Source: JAHBNG01 sp039028975 | Lineage (GTDB): Bacteria; Chloroflexota; Anaerolineae; Caldilineales; Caldilineaceae | Assembly (NCBI GenBank): GCA_039028975.1 | Contig: JBCCHB010000004.1 | Span: 1 to 64,000, forward strand | Reading direction: 5' to 3' | DNA: 64,000 bases | Part shown: piece after piece, positions 17,204 through 25,429 of the stretch | Position numbering within the stretch: the stretch's first letter is position 1 | Layout of the letters: every line of letters begins with the position of its first letter | The notes under the pieces: generated by a model | The model's input: only the letters and a program-made list of their open reading frames with translations | Told to the model about the DNA's origin: nothing | Databases searched by the model: none | Translations under genes and position numbers: made by a program

Positions 17204-17220
17204 GTGCAATTTTGCACTAT
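17204..17220 (-). repeat. Right terminal inverted repeat of the DUF1670 cassette
   Basis: GTGCAATTTTGCACTAT on the plus strand; its complement matches the left end at 16 of 17 positions and holds the palindrome GTGCAA-TT-TTGCAC. It begins 5 nt after the stop of the second DUF1670 gene. Confidence 0.7.
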
Positions 17221-17252
17221 CTACGATTTTGAAATCAACCGCAGTATCGTAG

Positions 17253-18236
17253 CTAATCACACTCAATGCCATCAAAAGATAGCTCTGGCATAGCAACTGC
17301 TGAACCAGCATCAGTTTGATGGTAGGTTTCAGTCGCTGTGGAGACAGGGAGGAAATTTTCTTCTGCTGGCCCTGCGCCCAACCAACCGATCATGATATTG
17401 TCCCGGGCGAGTAGGTAGTCTGGTTTGGGATTAGGACCATAACTGATGGCCAGCATGATCATGCCGCCCTGCTCGATATTGGACAGCACCTCGTCAAAGT
17501 CGGATGCCATCTCTGCCGGAAGGCCGCCGTTCACCCAGTAGGGCATTAAGCTGTCTGGGTTACAGAGATTAGCGCGAACACCCGTAGCCATGGTGCCAGC
17601 CGATCCATTCTGATCCAGGATCTGGTGATAGTTGTACTCAAAGCGCACCTCTGCGATTAACGTTTCTGGATCCGGCTCAAAGCCAGGAGATTCAACCATT
17701 TGTACTACAGGATACTCGACAGCAATCACGTCCGATTCTACTAGCTCTGGCAATTCTGTGTGATGGCCGAGCAGCTTTTTGGTATCGCGATCATAGTACC
17801 AAGCGCTGGTGCCAACTAGCACTTCCGTGGCAAACCAGATCTGCCACTCCCCATTTTCTACACAGGGGAAGGGCCACTCGTTGTAATCATTAGATGGATC
17901 ATAGTCGTAACAAAGGGTAGGACGGTAGGGTAATCCCTCGTAACGAGCCTCAACTGCCACAACGCCTGCCTCTCGGTCATAGACAACTTGGGCGGTGGCC
18001 GAACCCGATAACATGGACGGTTCACGGATTTGTAACTCAGGAGCACCTGTATCGTTCAAGATTTGGGGAACGTTGATTACGCCTCGGATGTTACGAACTT
18101 CTTCCATTTTTGTCGCATTTCCATCAATTTTATCCTCCTCTGTTTGTAGCAGAATCATAGGCTGACAACCAGTGATGGCGAATAGTAGAAGAATGCTAAT
18201 GAAGGTCGTAAGATATGGATATCTGTTTAAATGCAT
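17253..18236 (-). CDS. Lipoprotein, unknown function
   Basis: The product is 327 residues. An N-terminal signal with lipobox (ISILLLFAITGC, Cys about 24) predicts a lipid-anchored extracytoplasmic protein. The remainder is acidic and beta-rich, with no motif I recognise. It contains several aromatic/Gly stretches (VVYDREAGVVAVEARYEGLPY, MIGWLGAGPAEENF) and three to four cysteines in the mature part. It stands alone, transcribed towards the DUF1670 cassette, with its stop 6 nt beyond the right end of repeat copy A. Repeat copy B lies 42 nt upstream of its start and may affect its promoter. Confidence 0.7.
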   Translation of the reverse strand: MHLNRYPYLTTFISILLLFAITGCQPMILLQTEEDKIDGNATKMEEVRNIRGVINVPQILNDTGAPELQIREPSMLSGSATAQVVYDREAGVVAVEARYEGLPYRPTLCYDYDPSNDYNEWPFPCVENGEWQIWFATEVLVGTSAWYYDRDTKKLLGHHTELPELVESDVIAVEYPVVQMVESPGFEPDPETLIAEVRFEYNYHQILDQNGSAGTMATGVRANLCNPDSLMPYWVNGGLPAEMASDFDEVLSNIEQGGMIMLAISYGPNPKPDYLLARDNIMIGWLGAGPAEENFLPVSTATETYHQTDAGSAVAMPELSFDGIECD

Positions 18237-18278
18237 CTCTTGTTTCCTTTCTTATGTTGTTTACGATCCTATTTCATT

Positions 18279-18364
18279 TATACTCAACTCCGTTTGAAAA
18301 CCGGAGTTATCCGCTGCCCCTACGGGAGAGACCAAACTCCGGTTTTCAAAGCGACCGCAGTATA
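18279..18364. repeat. 85-bp palindromic repeat (copy B)
   Basis: The copy is 86 bp, beginning TATACTCA and ending CGCAGTATA. The arms TTTGAAAACCGGAGTT (18293-18308) and AACTCCGGTTTTCAAA (18335-18350) are perfectly complementary over 16 bp, with a 26-nt loop holding GGGAGAGACC. It is MITE-like: no coding capacity, palindromic, with TATA at both borders. Confidence 0.75.
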
Positions 18365-18858
18365 AGAAACTGGTTCTGGCTCCACCTTATGTCATTACGA
18401 CCCATCGCATTGGCTGATCGCTCTTCAAATATCTTACCTTAGAGGTCGATGACAATCTTGATAATCTAGCGTTACCTTTATGACATAAGCAAGCTGGGCA
18501 GACAGAACCTATGTACATACTGCCTTCTCTAACGGATGGGATTGGAATCGTATTGCTATTGCCTTTGGGCGCTAAAAACTGCCCTATGGCCACCTTCAGC
18601 CCGTGAATCGTGGTGGCGATCATTGTAGATTCAAAGGGTGAGACAAGCGTGAGATATGAGGCATTTATCGTTAGACTGGTACTTGCCAATCGTTAAAAAG
18701 CGTGTGCGGATTTTACATAAAAAGATCAGGGAAATCACATTAGGATGTCAAGCCCTAGAATGAAAATTCTATATAGTGAAGAACATTCACAAGCGATGTG
18801 AAAGAGATTAGATGTTTTCAAACCAGAGCTGAGTATAAGTATAAAAGGAAGGTCTGTT
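18365..18858. other. Intergenic, no gene supported
   Basis: A 100-codon minus-strand frame exists (18387-18689) but has no RBS or recognisable protein character. Nothing else is visible apart from the likely promoter of the Tat peptide gene near 18760-18850. Confidence 0.4.
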
Positions 18859-19143
18859 ATGGAATTGGATCGAACGATAAAACGACGGGAGTTCCTTTGC
18901 GGGTTACTCTCATGTATGGTGGCTCTAGCTGGATTCACAGCATCAAAACCAGCGCGCGCATCATCCTTGCGCGCTGCTGATAGCCAAGATATTGATAACC
19001 TAGAAGATTACGGTCAAAGTGTTTATGGGCAAGGGTATTACGGGACAGGTAATTACGGTGAAGATGCCTATGGTCAGTCAGAAGTTGCTTTGGGTTCGTT
19101 GAAGGCGAATACGCAAATTATGCTGCCCTTCGTAACGGAGTAA
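18859..19143 (+). CDS. Tat-exported Gly/Tyr-rich small protein
   Basis: The product is 94 residues; ATG 18859 has AAGGAAGG 7 nt upstream. The N-terminus KRREFLCGLLSCMVALAGF... ends at ARA, a twin-arginine-type signal peptide. The mature part carries Tyr-Gly repeats (YGQ, YGQG, YGTG, YGED, YGQ over residues about 51-73), then a short hydrophobic tail QIMLPFVTE. Such low-complexity Gly/Tyr sequences occur in surface or matrix proteins. It is followed 57 nt later by the beta-helix gene, so the two may be coexpressed and coat the cell surface together (inference). No family is recognised. Confidence 0.7.
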   Translation: MELDRTIKRREFLCGLLSCMVALAGFTASKPARASSLRAADSQDIDNLEDYGQSVYGQGYYGTGNYGEDAYGQSEVALGSLKANTQIMLPFVTE

Positions 19144-19200
19144 ATACAAAGCGGCTATACGAAAAAAATAGTTAATATAAAGGGTAAGAAGGAGAGGGAT

Positions 19201-21027
19201 ATGGCTCGTTTACCAATAGTCGGTAGTGATGAAAGCAACTGGGGCTCGCTGCTCAATGAATTTTTACTGGAATCTCATCGGGATAATGGAACGTTGAAAA
19301 ATGTTTCGACTGTAATCAATGTGGTTGATTGGGGCGCGCTGGGTGATGGTGTTGCAGACGATACAGATCCAATTCAAAAAGCAATAGTAGCTGCACATGA
19401 TGGCGGAGGTTGTACGGTTTATATCCCTGAAGGGACGTATCGAATCACAGCGACAATACAACATTTTTCAAATGTTGTGGTTCGCGGTTGTGGTTATAGC
19501 ACCGTAATTCGGAAAAGTGGGGGGACGCCCGCCTGGATCTTTAGCGAGGGAATGCGTGCCGAGCTGTCGCATCTACAAATTGATGGTCAAGAGGAATCGG
19601 AGATTGGGCTTCAAATGTCCCGTAGTCATTTCATCCATGTACATCATGTACAACTTTGGGATTTTGATACAGGTATTGTGATGAGCGACGGATCCTCTTT
19701 TTCGGCATACAATACCATTGGGCCAGAAGTGGAGGTGAATCGCTGTCCGATCGGCGTGCAAGCAGATGTCCACTGCAACGCCTCCACGATCACGGGTTCA
19801 CGTATCTTTCACTCACTCGATGGTGGTTCGGGCATTGGACTGGATGTTGCCGATACGGGTGGGTTAACCGTTATGGGGACAACCATTGAACCGGCAGATC
19901 TCTGTCTTCGGGTACGAGGTCAACCGATTTGCCATTTTATTGGCAACTACTTCGAGCCAGGTGATTTTTCTCGCTTGACGTTTGATATTGACGTACCAGA
20001 ATCGGTGGATGGGGCAGCGATTGTTCGCGGTGAAGGCAACGTCTACAACGGGTACGGGATTGCCAAGCTACCAACAAGCAGTGCCCACTATTGGGATGGT
20101 AACAGCCAAGGCGCATTTGGTGCCTTTACGAATGGCGCATCCTCTCCCAAACGCAATTTAACACGCAATGGTGACCTACGAATTTGGGGTGGTTTTCCAC
20201 ACAATGTACCCAATTGGGCAGTACTCAATAGCGCAGTTATGGCAGAGGAGACAACGGATTTTATAACAGGCACCCGCTCGGTTCGTATTACTCAAAACGC
20301 AGAGGGTTTTGATGGCCTACAACTTGGCTTTCTCCTCAGTGATCCAGGCGTTCGCTGGGTGACTGTTGGCTGTCGTTATAAGGTGATTCAAGGAAGTGGA
20401 TTCTTCATTGGCGCAAGTGCTGGACACCCGCCACGTCAATTGACTGATACCGAATTATCAGGCGGCAGTTGGCAAGAGAGCCATCTACAAATACCTGTTT
20501 TACCAAGTACAAATTTGGGTACGGTAAGCTTGGTTGTTAGTACCCAAGGTGAGGTACTGATTGATGAAGTTTGGGTGGTACCTGGACGTTTTGCTACGGA
20601 GTCTACACAGTATGGTGAACGCATTGAACTGCTGGACGCTCCCATACCGATTCTCAGCCGGATGGACGTGATCAGTAATGAGGTGCAAGGACCTATCGAT
20701 ATCACAAATTTACCTGATATGCTTGTCGGGCCTATAGCTGGATTGGCAACCGCACCGCTTGGTGTTGTAGGCTGTTTGCTACGCATCCATATCCAAACCG
20801 ATGACGGTGGCGGGGCCATGCTGACGAACCCTCACTATACCTACATTGACATACCTGGAACGGACTTGATTCCAACCCAAGTGCAACGCGTTTATAGCCA
20901 ATGGAGTCAGCAGGTTAACGACGAAATGATCATCGTTCGCTCCACCATGATTTCTGGCGGATACCAAGCTGGTGATGGACTCCCTTCCGACTATGAGTGG
21001 CAACTTATTGGATGGATCATGGCATAA
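19201..21027 (+). CDS. Pectate-lyase-superfamily (right-handed beta-helix) protein, tailspike-like N-terminus
   Basis: The product is 608 residues; ATG 19201 is preceded by AAGGAGAGGGAT. Residues 1-35 contain PIVGSDESNWGSLLNEFL and SHRDNGTLK. This resembles the short N-terminal module that precedes beta-helix domains in some phage tailspike and surface proteins. It is followed by VVDWGALGDGVADDT at about residue 41, the hallmark of the pectate lyase 3/GH28-like fold, then repeated beta-helix turns to about 300. The last 300 residues include a carbohydrate-binding-like beta-sandwich (about 320-460) and an unknown C-terminal part. No signal peptide is seen, which is odd for an external polysaccharide-active protein; export may need the neighbouring peptide or another route. 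The catalytic residues were not assigned. Confidence 0.75.
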   Translation: MARLPIVGSDESNWGSLLNEFLLESHRDNGTLKNVSTVINVVDWGALGDGVADDTDPIQKAIVAAHDGGGCTVYIPEGTYRITATIQHFSNVVVRGCGYSTVIRKSGGTPAWIFSEGMRAELSHLQIDGQEESEIGLQMSRSHFIHVHHVQLWDFDTGIVMSDGSSFSAYNTIGPEVEVNRCPIGVQADVHCNASTITGSRIFHSLDGGSGIGLDVADTGGLTVMGTTIEPADLCLRVRGQPICHFIGNYFEPGDFSRLTFDIDVPESVDGAAIVRGEGNVYNGYGIAKLPTSSAHYWDGNSQGAFGAFTNGASSPKRNLTRNGDLRIWGGFPHNVPNWAVLNSAVMAEETTDFITGTRSVRITQNAEGFDGLQLGFLLSDPGVRWVTVGCRYKVIQGSGFFIGASAGHPPRQLTDTELSGGSWQESHLQIPVLPSTNLGTVSLVVSTQGEVLIDEVWVVPGRFATESTQYGERIELLDAPIPILSRMDVISNEVQGPIDITNLPDMLVGPIAGLATAPLGVVGCLLRIHIQTDDGGGAMLTNPHYTYIDIPGTDLIPTQVQRVYSQWSQQVNDEMIIVRSTMISGGYQAGDGLPSDYEWQLIGWIMA

Positions 21028-21624
21028 GGTATTGGTTTCCAAGTATTGTTCGGGAGTATCTTAGTACGGGGGCGAGAATGCATTGCACCCGGTTGAACCC
21101 GCTTGACAAAGCCGAAATCGCCAACTGGGTGCGTTGCATTCGATAGGAAACCCGAATGTAACGCACGGCTGGGCTTCTGGTGGAACGGTCCTATCGGTTT
21201 TTCAACTCTACATCGCATTCTTCTTCTCTTGCCCAACACTGAGAGGCTCCCTATTGGTCTCCTTTTCTGGCAAAACGGCCTCTTTTTGAGTATACTACCA
21301 GAGCTTATCCCCCTCACAATGAATATCAGTCGACCCCAATGTCGCGCTGTTCGATTATAGTTGCTTTCAAGGGTACCGAAGATTCTCTCACTGACATTAT
21401 GATCGACTGATTATACGTTCGCCTCGATTATGTATACTTCGCTAGAAAAGTCTTGTCCCGACTCTAGCCCAATCCACTCTGGGATATTTCGAAAAGGGAG
21501 GGCAGAACTTTTCTGGTCATCTATACAGCATAAAAAATTGTCTGCTTTGGTAAGCATTGAATAACTATAGGCTTTACGCGACTATTCAACTGCGTAAGCT
21601 CAAAACCATCGGAAGGAGACAGGT
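21028..21624. other. Intergenic with inverted repeats
   Basis: This is 597 bp without a supported gene. Arms 21077-21095 and 21122-21140 are complementary at 15 of 19 positions (AATGCATTGCACCCGGTTG against CAACTGGGTGCGTTGCATT). A third related motif (GAATGTAACGCAC) lies at 21154. These look like interspersed repeat debris. The promoter of the downstream transporter should lie in 21400-21600. Confidence 0.45.
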
Positions 21625-22716
21625 ATGAAACTTCAATCCAAATTAGTGGTGATCCTAATCTTATTGGTATCGTCAACCCTTATCTTCAGTGCATGCGCCC
21701 TTCCTGCACCTGCTAATGGGGATGCCCAATCGGCTGAGGGTGATGGTAGTTCCGCTGAGGAGCAAGGCGGATTTACTATCGGTGTTAGCAATACACTTGT
21801 GGGAAACGGTTGGCGTGAACAGATGATCTGTGCCATCAAAGCCGAAGCCACAGCCAGTGGAGTCGTCAATGAAGTGGTTGTTGTCAACCGTAATGGAGGC
21901 CCGACAGAGCAGATTGCCGATCTGGAAGGACTCATATCACAGGGCGTAGATGCAATCATTCTCAACCCAACCGATCGGGAAGGATTGAATGCCGTTATCG
22001 AGGCAGCCATTGGTATGGGGATTGTAGTGGTTGCTGTTGACCAAGCTGTGACGGCAGAAGGTGCCTACGTAGTCACCAATGATCAGACTGCCTATGCCCA
22101 GCTTGGCGCAGAATGGCTCTTTGAGCAGATGGGGGGTGCGGGTAAGGTTGTTGAGATGCGCGGCATCGACGGTGTTCCAGCAGATACGGATCGCCACAAT
22201 GGCTTCTTGGCTGCGCTTGAAAACTATCCAGACATTGAAGTGGTCGCCGAGACCTTTACTGGCTGGGATCCCTCGACAGGTGCTCAACAGGCGCTGGATC
22301 TGATTACGACCCAAGAGATTGGCGGTATTTGGACCTCTGGTATTGATTATACTGTCGTAGAACAGTTCCAGGCGGCTAACGTGGACTATGTACCCATTGT
22401 TGGTGCTGACAACAACGGCTTTGTTCAGCAATTGTTAGAGTTGGCAGACGATGGCTTGGTTGGCGCGGCGGTCACCAACCCACCGGCCATTGGAGCAGTG
22501 GGTATCTCAATCGCTCTAGAGGCCCTGGCTGGAAACGAGCCACCCCTGGAGACCATTCTTACACCTCAAGTATTCGCTACCGACAACGTCGAAGGACTTG
22601 AAGCCATTTTCGCTCCCGACGAGCAACCAGGCTGGAGCACCTACGTGGATATTGAACCGTATACCCACTACAATGGTAGCGCAGACGTTTCAGCTTGTAA
22701 GGCTCCGGGCGAGTAA
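21625..22716 (+). CDS. ABC sugar transporter, substrate-binding lipoprotein (RbsB-type)
   Basis: The product is 363 residues; ATG 21625 has GGAAGGAGA 7 nt upstream. The signal peptide ends in the lipobox LIFSAC (Cys 25), followed by an acidic linker. The mature part is a periplasmic-binding-protein type 1 fold (Peripla_BP_4): IGVSNTLVGNGWREQM opening, GVDAIILNPTDREGL hinge region, VVAVDQ, GAYVVTNDQTAYAQLGAEWL, GIDGVPADTDRHNGF, IPIVGADNNGF-like segment. It is a sugar receptor for the ATPase and permeases that follow. The ligand is not evident; the family covers ribose, xylose, erythritol and related polyols. It is the first gene of module 1. Confidence 0.9.
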   Translation: MKLQSKLVVILILLVSSTLIFSACALPAPANGDAQSAEGDGSSAEEQGGFTIGVSNTLVGNGWREQMICAIKAEATASGVVNEVVVVNRNGGPTEQIADLEGLISQGVDAIILNPTDREGLNAVIEAAIGMGIVVVAVDQAVTAEGAYVVTNDQTAYAQLGAEWLFEQMGGAGKVVEMRGIDGVPADTDRHNGFLAALENYPDIEVVAETFTGWDPSTGAQQALDLITTQEIGGIWTSGIDYTVVEQFQAANVDYVPIVGADNNGFVQQLLELADDGLVGAAVTNPPAIGAVGISIALEALAGNEPPLETILTPQVFATDNVEGLEAIFAPDEQPGWSTYVDIEPYTHYNGSADVSACKAPGE

Positions 22717-22725
22717 AATGAGAGA

Positions 22726-24207
22726 ATGACCACCGCCCAACCGCTTCTCGAAACCACCGATATCGGAAAGTCCTACGGAGCTGTAGCCGCGCTCAAGTCG
22801 GTTGACTTTGCTGTGGGACATGGGGAAATTCACGCGCTGCTGGGGGCAAACGGTGCAGGAAAGAGCACATTGGTCAAAATTCTGGCTGGTGTCCAATCTG
22901 CGGACAGAGGTCTAGTGCAGATTGCTGGCCGCTCCGTTCACTTCCAAACGCCAAAGGATGCTATGGCATCTGGGATTGCCACCGTCTTCCAGGATCCTGC
23001 GCTGATTCCTGACTTGACTGTCGCTCAAAATCTTCGTCTTAGCCATATCAGCCAAGCTAATTTCAGACGTTGGTTAGAGTGGTTTGAGCTAGAGCACTTG
23101 AATCTCTCTTCCCTAATTAGAGAGTTGCCCTTGGATACGTTGCGCATGGTTGATCTGGCCCGCGCAGTAGCCCGTGAACCGCACCTGCTGCTTTTGGATG
23201 AGCTGACTGCGGCTCTTACAGCAGATCAGGCCGAACGAGTCTTTGCCTTATTGGAACATTGGAAAGACCTGGGCCGCTCGGCTGTGCTGATCACCCACCG
23301 GCTAGCGGAGGTGATGCGTATGTGTGACAGAGCGACGATTTTGCGAGACGGTCACAACGTAGCACTTTTGAGCATGGCTGATGTGGATGAACATCAGCTC
23401 GTGGAGGCCATGTTGGGGGCACCTGTGGGTGCATTGGCACAAGCAAAAGAGGCTACGGCCAATCATCAACAGGGTGAAGTGTCTTTCGAGGCCCGTTCCG
23501 TTAGCTTTCAGGAGTTGGTTCGGGGCATCTCATTTACTGTGCAGAGCGGCGAAATTCTGGGTGTGGTGGCGTTAGAGGGCCAAGGGCAGGAACGCCTCTT
23601 TGAGCTCCTTTCTGGTGACAAGCAACCAACGTCTGGTGAAATTTTGGTGGGCGGAGTGCCTTGTCGCTTCCGTTCACCTTATGATGCTGTACGAGAAGGG
23701 GTGGTGCTGGTACCAGGGGATCGATTAATGGCCCTCCTGCCCAATCTATCTGTACGCCAGAATCTGGCCATTCCTCTCTTTAACCAAATAGAGCGGTGGC
23801 TAGGGATTCCCGCAGATGAACCCAAACGTGTAGCGAATGTCATCGATAAGCTCTCCATTGACACCAGAGCAGCATCCCAAGTGCGCCGTCTCTCTGGCGG
23901 AAATCAGCAGAAGGTCGTATTGGGACGGTGGTTGGTGGGTGGATTTCGTACCCTACTTTGCTTTGATCCAACCCGAGGCATCGACATCCAAACGAAGCGC
24001 GAAATTTACACGCTTCTGCGTGAACTAGCTTCGGATGGTGCGGCCATTGTCCTCTATACTAGCGAATTAGCCGAGGTTTCTTTAGTTTGTGATCGGGTGC
24101 TGATCATGCATGGTGGGCAGATTGTGGATGAGCAAGATGCAGCAGAAGCAACAGAGGGTTCGATGTTGACCGCAGCTCATGGATTGAAAATTGCAGGGAG
24201 TGCATAG
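22726..24207 (+). CDS. ABC sugar transporter, duplicated ATPase (RbsA-type)
   Basis: The 493-residue protein has two nucleotide-binding domains, as in RbsA/MglA/XylG. The first has Walker A GANGAGKST at about 40-48 and Walker B LLLLDELTAAL; its signature region (LPLDTLRMVDLARAVA) lacks the usual LSGGQ-like motif. The second domain has a degenerate P-loop (LEGQGQERL) but an intact LSGGNQQKVVLGRWL signature. One consensus ATP site is therefore expected, formed across the pair, as is usual in this family. It starts 10 nt after the binding-protein stop. Confidence 0.9.
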   Translation: MTTAQPLLETTDIGKSYGAVAALKSVDFAVGHGEIHALLGANGAGKSTLVKILAGVQSADRGLVQIAGRSVHFQTPKDAMASGIATVFQDPALIPDLTVAQNLRLSHISQANFRRWLEWFELEHLNLSSLIRELPLDTLRMVDLARAVAREPHLLLLDELTAALTADQAERVFALLEHWKDLGRSAVLITHRLAEVMRMCDRATILRDGHNVALLSMADVDEHQLVEAMLGAPVGALAQAKEATANHQQGEVSFEARSVSFQELVRGISFTVQSGEILGVVALEGQGQERLFELLSGDKQPTSGEILVGGVPCRFRSPYDAVREGVVLVPGDRLMALLPNLSVRQNLAIPLFNQIERWLGIPADEPKRVANVIDKLSIDTRAASQVRRLSGGNQQKVVLGRWLVGGFRTLLCFDPTRGIDIQTKREIYTLLRELASDGAAIVLYTSELAEVSLVCDRVLIMHGGQIVDEQDAAEATEGSMLTAAHGLKIAGSA

Positions 24208-24235
24208 TGTGAGTCTTCCTGAATAGAATTGACAG

Positions 24236-24263
24236 TTACCGACCACCGATTACCGACCACCAG
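24236..24263 (+). repeat. Two 14-bp direct repeats before the agmatine deiminase gene
   Basis: TTACCGACCACCGA is followed at once by TTACCGACCACCAG. It belongs to a class of short tandem repeats that fill several gene leaders in this window. Confidence 0.7.
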
Positions 24264-24286
24264 TTGACAGTAGAATGGAGCGCAGT

Positions 24287-25426
24287 ATGCTAACGAGACG
24301 ATCCTTTATACAGACAGCGGCCCTAGTAGGGGGATATGCGATGATGGGGTGTTCACAGCTCGGCACTGACACTGGTTCTGCCACTAGTTCTGACGCCGCT
24401 TATAACGCTGACAGTGACAAAGAATGGTTTATGCCCGATGAGAGTGAACGGCATAGCCGTACTTGGATGGCCTTTGGAGCCAGTGAAGCAATCTGGGGAC
24501 GAGATCTGGTACCAGAAGTACAGCGTAATCTTGCCACCATTGCTCTGACGATTGCTCAGTTTGAGCCGGTTACGATGCTAGTTCGGGAAGAAGAAGTTGA
24601 CGTGGCACGTAGACTTCTAGACGATTCGGTGGAACTGATTGTTTCACCTATAGATGATCTGTGGATGCGGGACACAGGTCCCATTTTTGTCTCTACAGAG
24701 GTGGGGACTCGAGCGGCTATCGACTTCAATTTTAACGGTTGGGGAGAAAAACAGCAATACCACCATGATGCCCAAGTTGCTGCTTTTATTGCCCAACAGG
24801 CTGGCGTCCCCGTGTTGAACACAGACTTAGTACTTGAGGGTGGCTGTATTGAGGTAGACGGTCACGGCACGGCCATCATTACCGAAAGTTGTGTGCTTAA
24901 CACGAATCGTAATCCGGGCCTAAGCAAGGCCCAATTCGAGGATGCACTGATGCCCTTGCTGGGGTTGGACAAGATCATCTGGCTACCAGGAATACGAGGT
25001 ATGGACATAACAGACGGCCATACTGACTTTTATGCTCGCTTCGCTAGTCCGGGGGTTGTGTTAGCTGGGTATGATCCTGACCCGCAATCCTTTGATCATG
25101 AGGTGACCAAAGAACATATTGAGATTCTGCACTCTGCCACCGATGCTCAAGGCCGCTCGTTGGATGTAGTTGTTTTGGAGGGGCCTTCTACTATTCGAGA
25201 GGAGTATGCAACCGATGATTTTGCGGCTGGCTATATTGGTTTTTACGTCTGCAATGGTGCTGTAATAATGCAAGAATTTGGGGACAGTCAAGCTGATCAA
25301 GTCGCTCGGCAGACAGTACAAGACGTGTTCCCAAATCGCGAAGTCATTCAACTTAATATTGATGGAATTGCGGCGGGTGGAGGTAGTATCCATTGTGCAA
25401 CCCAGCAGGAGCCGCTTTTTAGTTGA
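24287..25426 (+). CDS. aguA: Agmatine deiminase / porphyromonas-type arginine deiminase, exported
   Basis: The product is 379 residues from ATG 24287, which has GGAG 6 nt upstream; an ATG 12 nt earlier is possible. The family converts agmatine to N-carbamoylputrescine and ammonia. Catalytic features seen: DDLWMRDTGP, FNGWGEKQ, LEGGCIEVDGHG, GHTDFYARF, and the nucleophile Cys 370 in AGGGSIHC near the C-terminus. Unusually, it starts with a twin-arginine-like signal and lipobox (TRRSFIQTAALVGGYAMMGC), so it should be exported and possibly lipid-anchored, whereas ordinary agmatine deiminases are cytoplasmic. It sits inside a sugar ABC operon, 4 nt before the permease. It may process a guanidino compound outside the cell (inference). 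Confidence 0.88.
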   Translation: MLTRRSFIQTAALVGGYAMMGCSQLGTDTGSATSSDAAYNADSDKEWFMPDESERHSRTWMAFGASEAIWGRDLVPEVQRNLATIALTIAQFEPVTMLVREEEVDVARRLLDDSVELIVSPIDDLWMRDTGPIFVSTEVGTRAAIDFNFNGWGEKQQYHHDAQVAAFIAQQAGVPVLNTDLVLEGGCIEVDGHGTAIITESCVLNTNRNPGLSKAQFEDALMPLLGLDKIIWLPGIRGMDITDGHTDFYARFASPGVVLAGYDPDPQSFDHEVTKEHIEILHSATDAQGRSLDVVVLEGPSTIREEYATDDFAAGYIGFYVCNGAVIMQEFGDSQADQVARQTVQDVFPNREVIQLNIDGIAAGGGSIHCATQQEPLFS

Positions 25427-25429
25427 TAT

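Larger units (their letters stand above)
15537..17220 (+). mobile_element. Candidate novel insertion element carrying two DUF1670 genes
   Basis: The segment is 1684 bp. Its ends are inverted repeats, ATAGTGCAAAGTTGCAC on the left and the complement of ATAGTGCAAAATTGCAC on the right (16 of 17 identical). Direct CTA copies at 15534-15536 and 17221-17223 may be a 3-bp target duplication. Removing the cassette plus one CTA restores an 85-bp repeat like those elsewhere in the window. The interior holds only two overlapping DUF1670 genes. No known transposase motif (DDE, HUH, serine or tyrosine recombinase) is apparent, so the mobility mechanism is open. The ends and target scar are seen; mobility is inferred. 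Confidence 0.65.
15476..17247. repeat. 85-bp palindromic repeat (copy A), split by the DUF1670 cassette
   Basis: The left part (15476-15536) begins TATACTCA and carries TCAAAACCGTAG and TTTGGTCTCTCC. The right part (17224-17247) ends ACCGCAGTAT. Joined, they give 85 bp colinear with copy C (33474-33558): CAGAGCT/ATAGAGCT, CCTACG, then CCGCAGTAT occur in the same order. Copy B (18279-18364) shares the same ends. So the cassette interrupted a pre-existing repeat. Confidence 0.7.

Noticed and set aside
18387..18689. 100-codon minus-strand frame
   Set aside because: No RBS, no conserved character, and it sits in repeat-flanked intergenic DNA.
21281..21300. GAGTATA motif as a reverse copy of the 85-bp repeat end
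   Set aside because: Only 8 bp agree and no palindrome arm follows; chance match.
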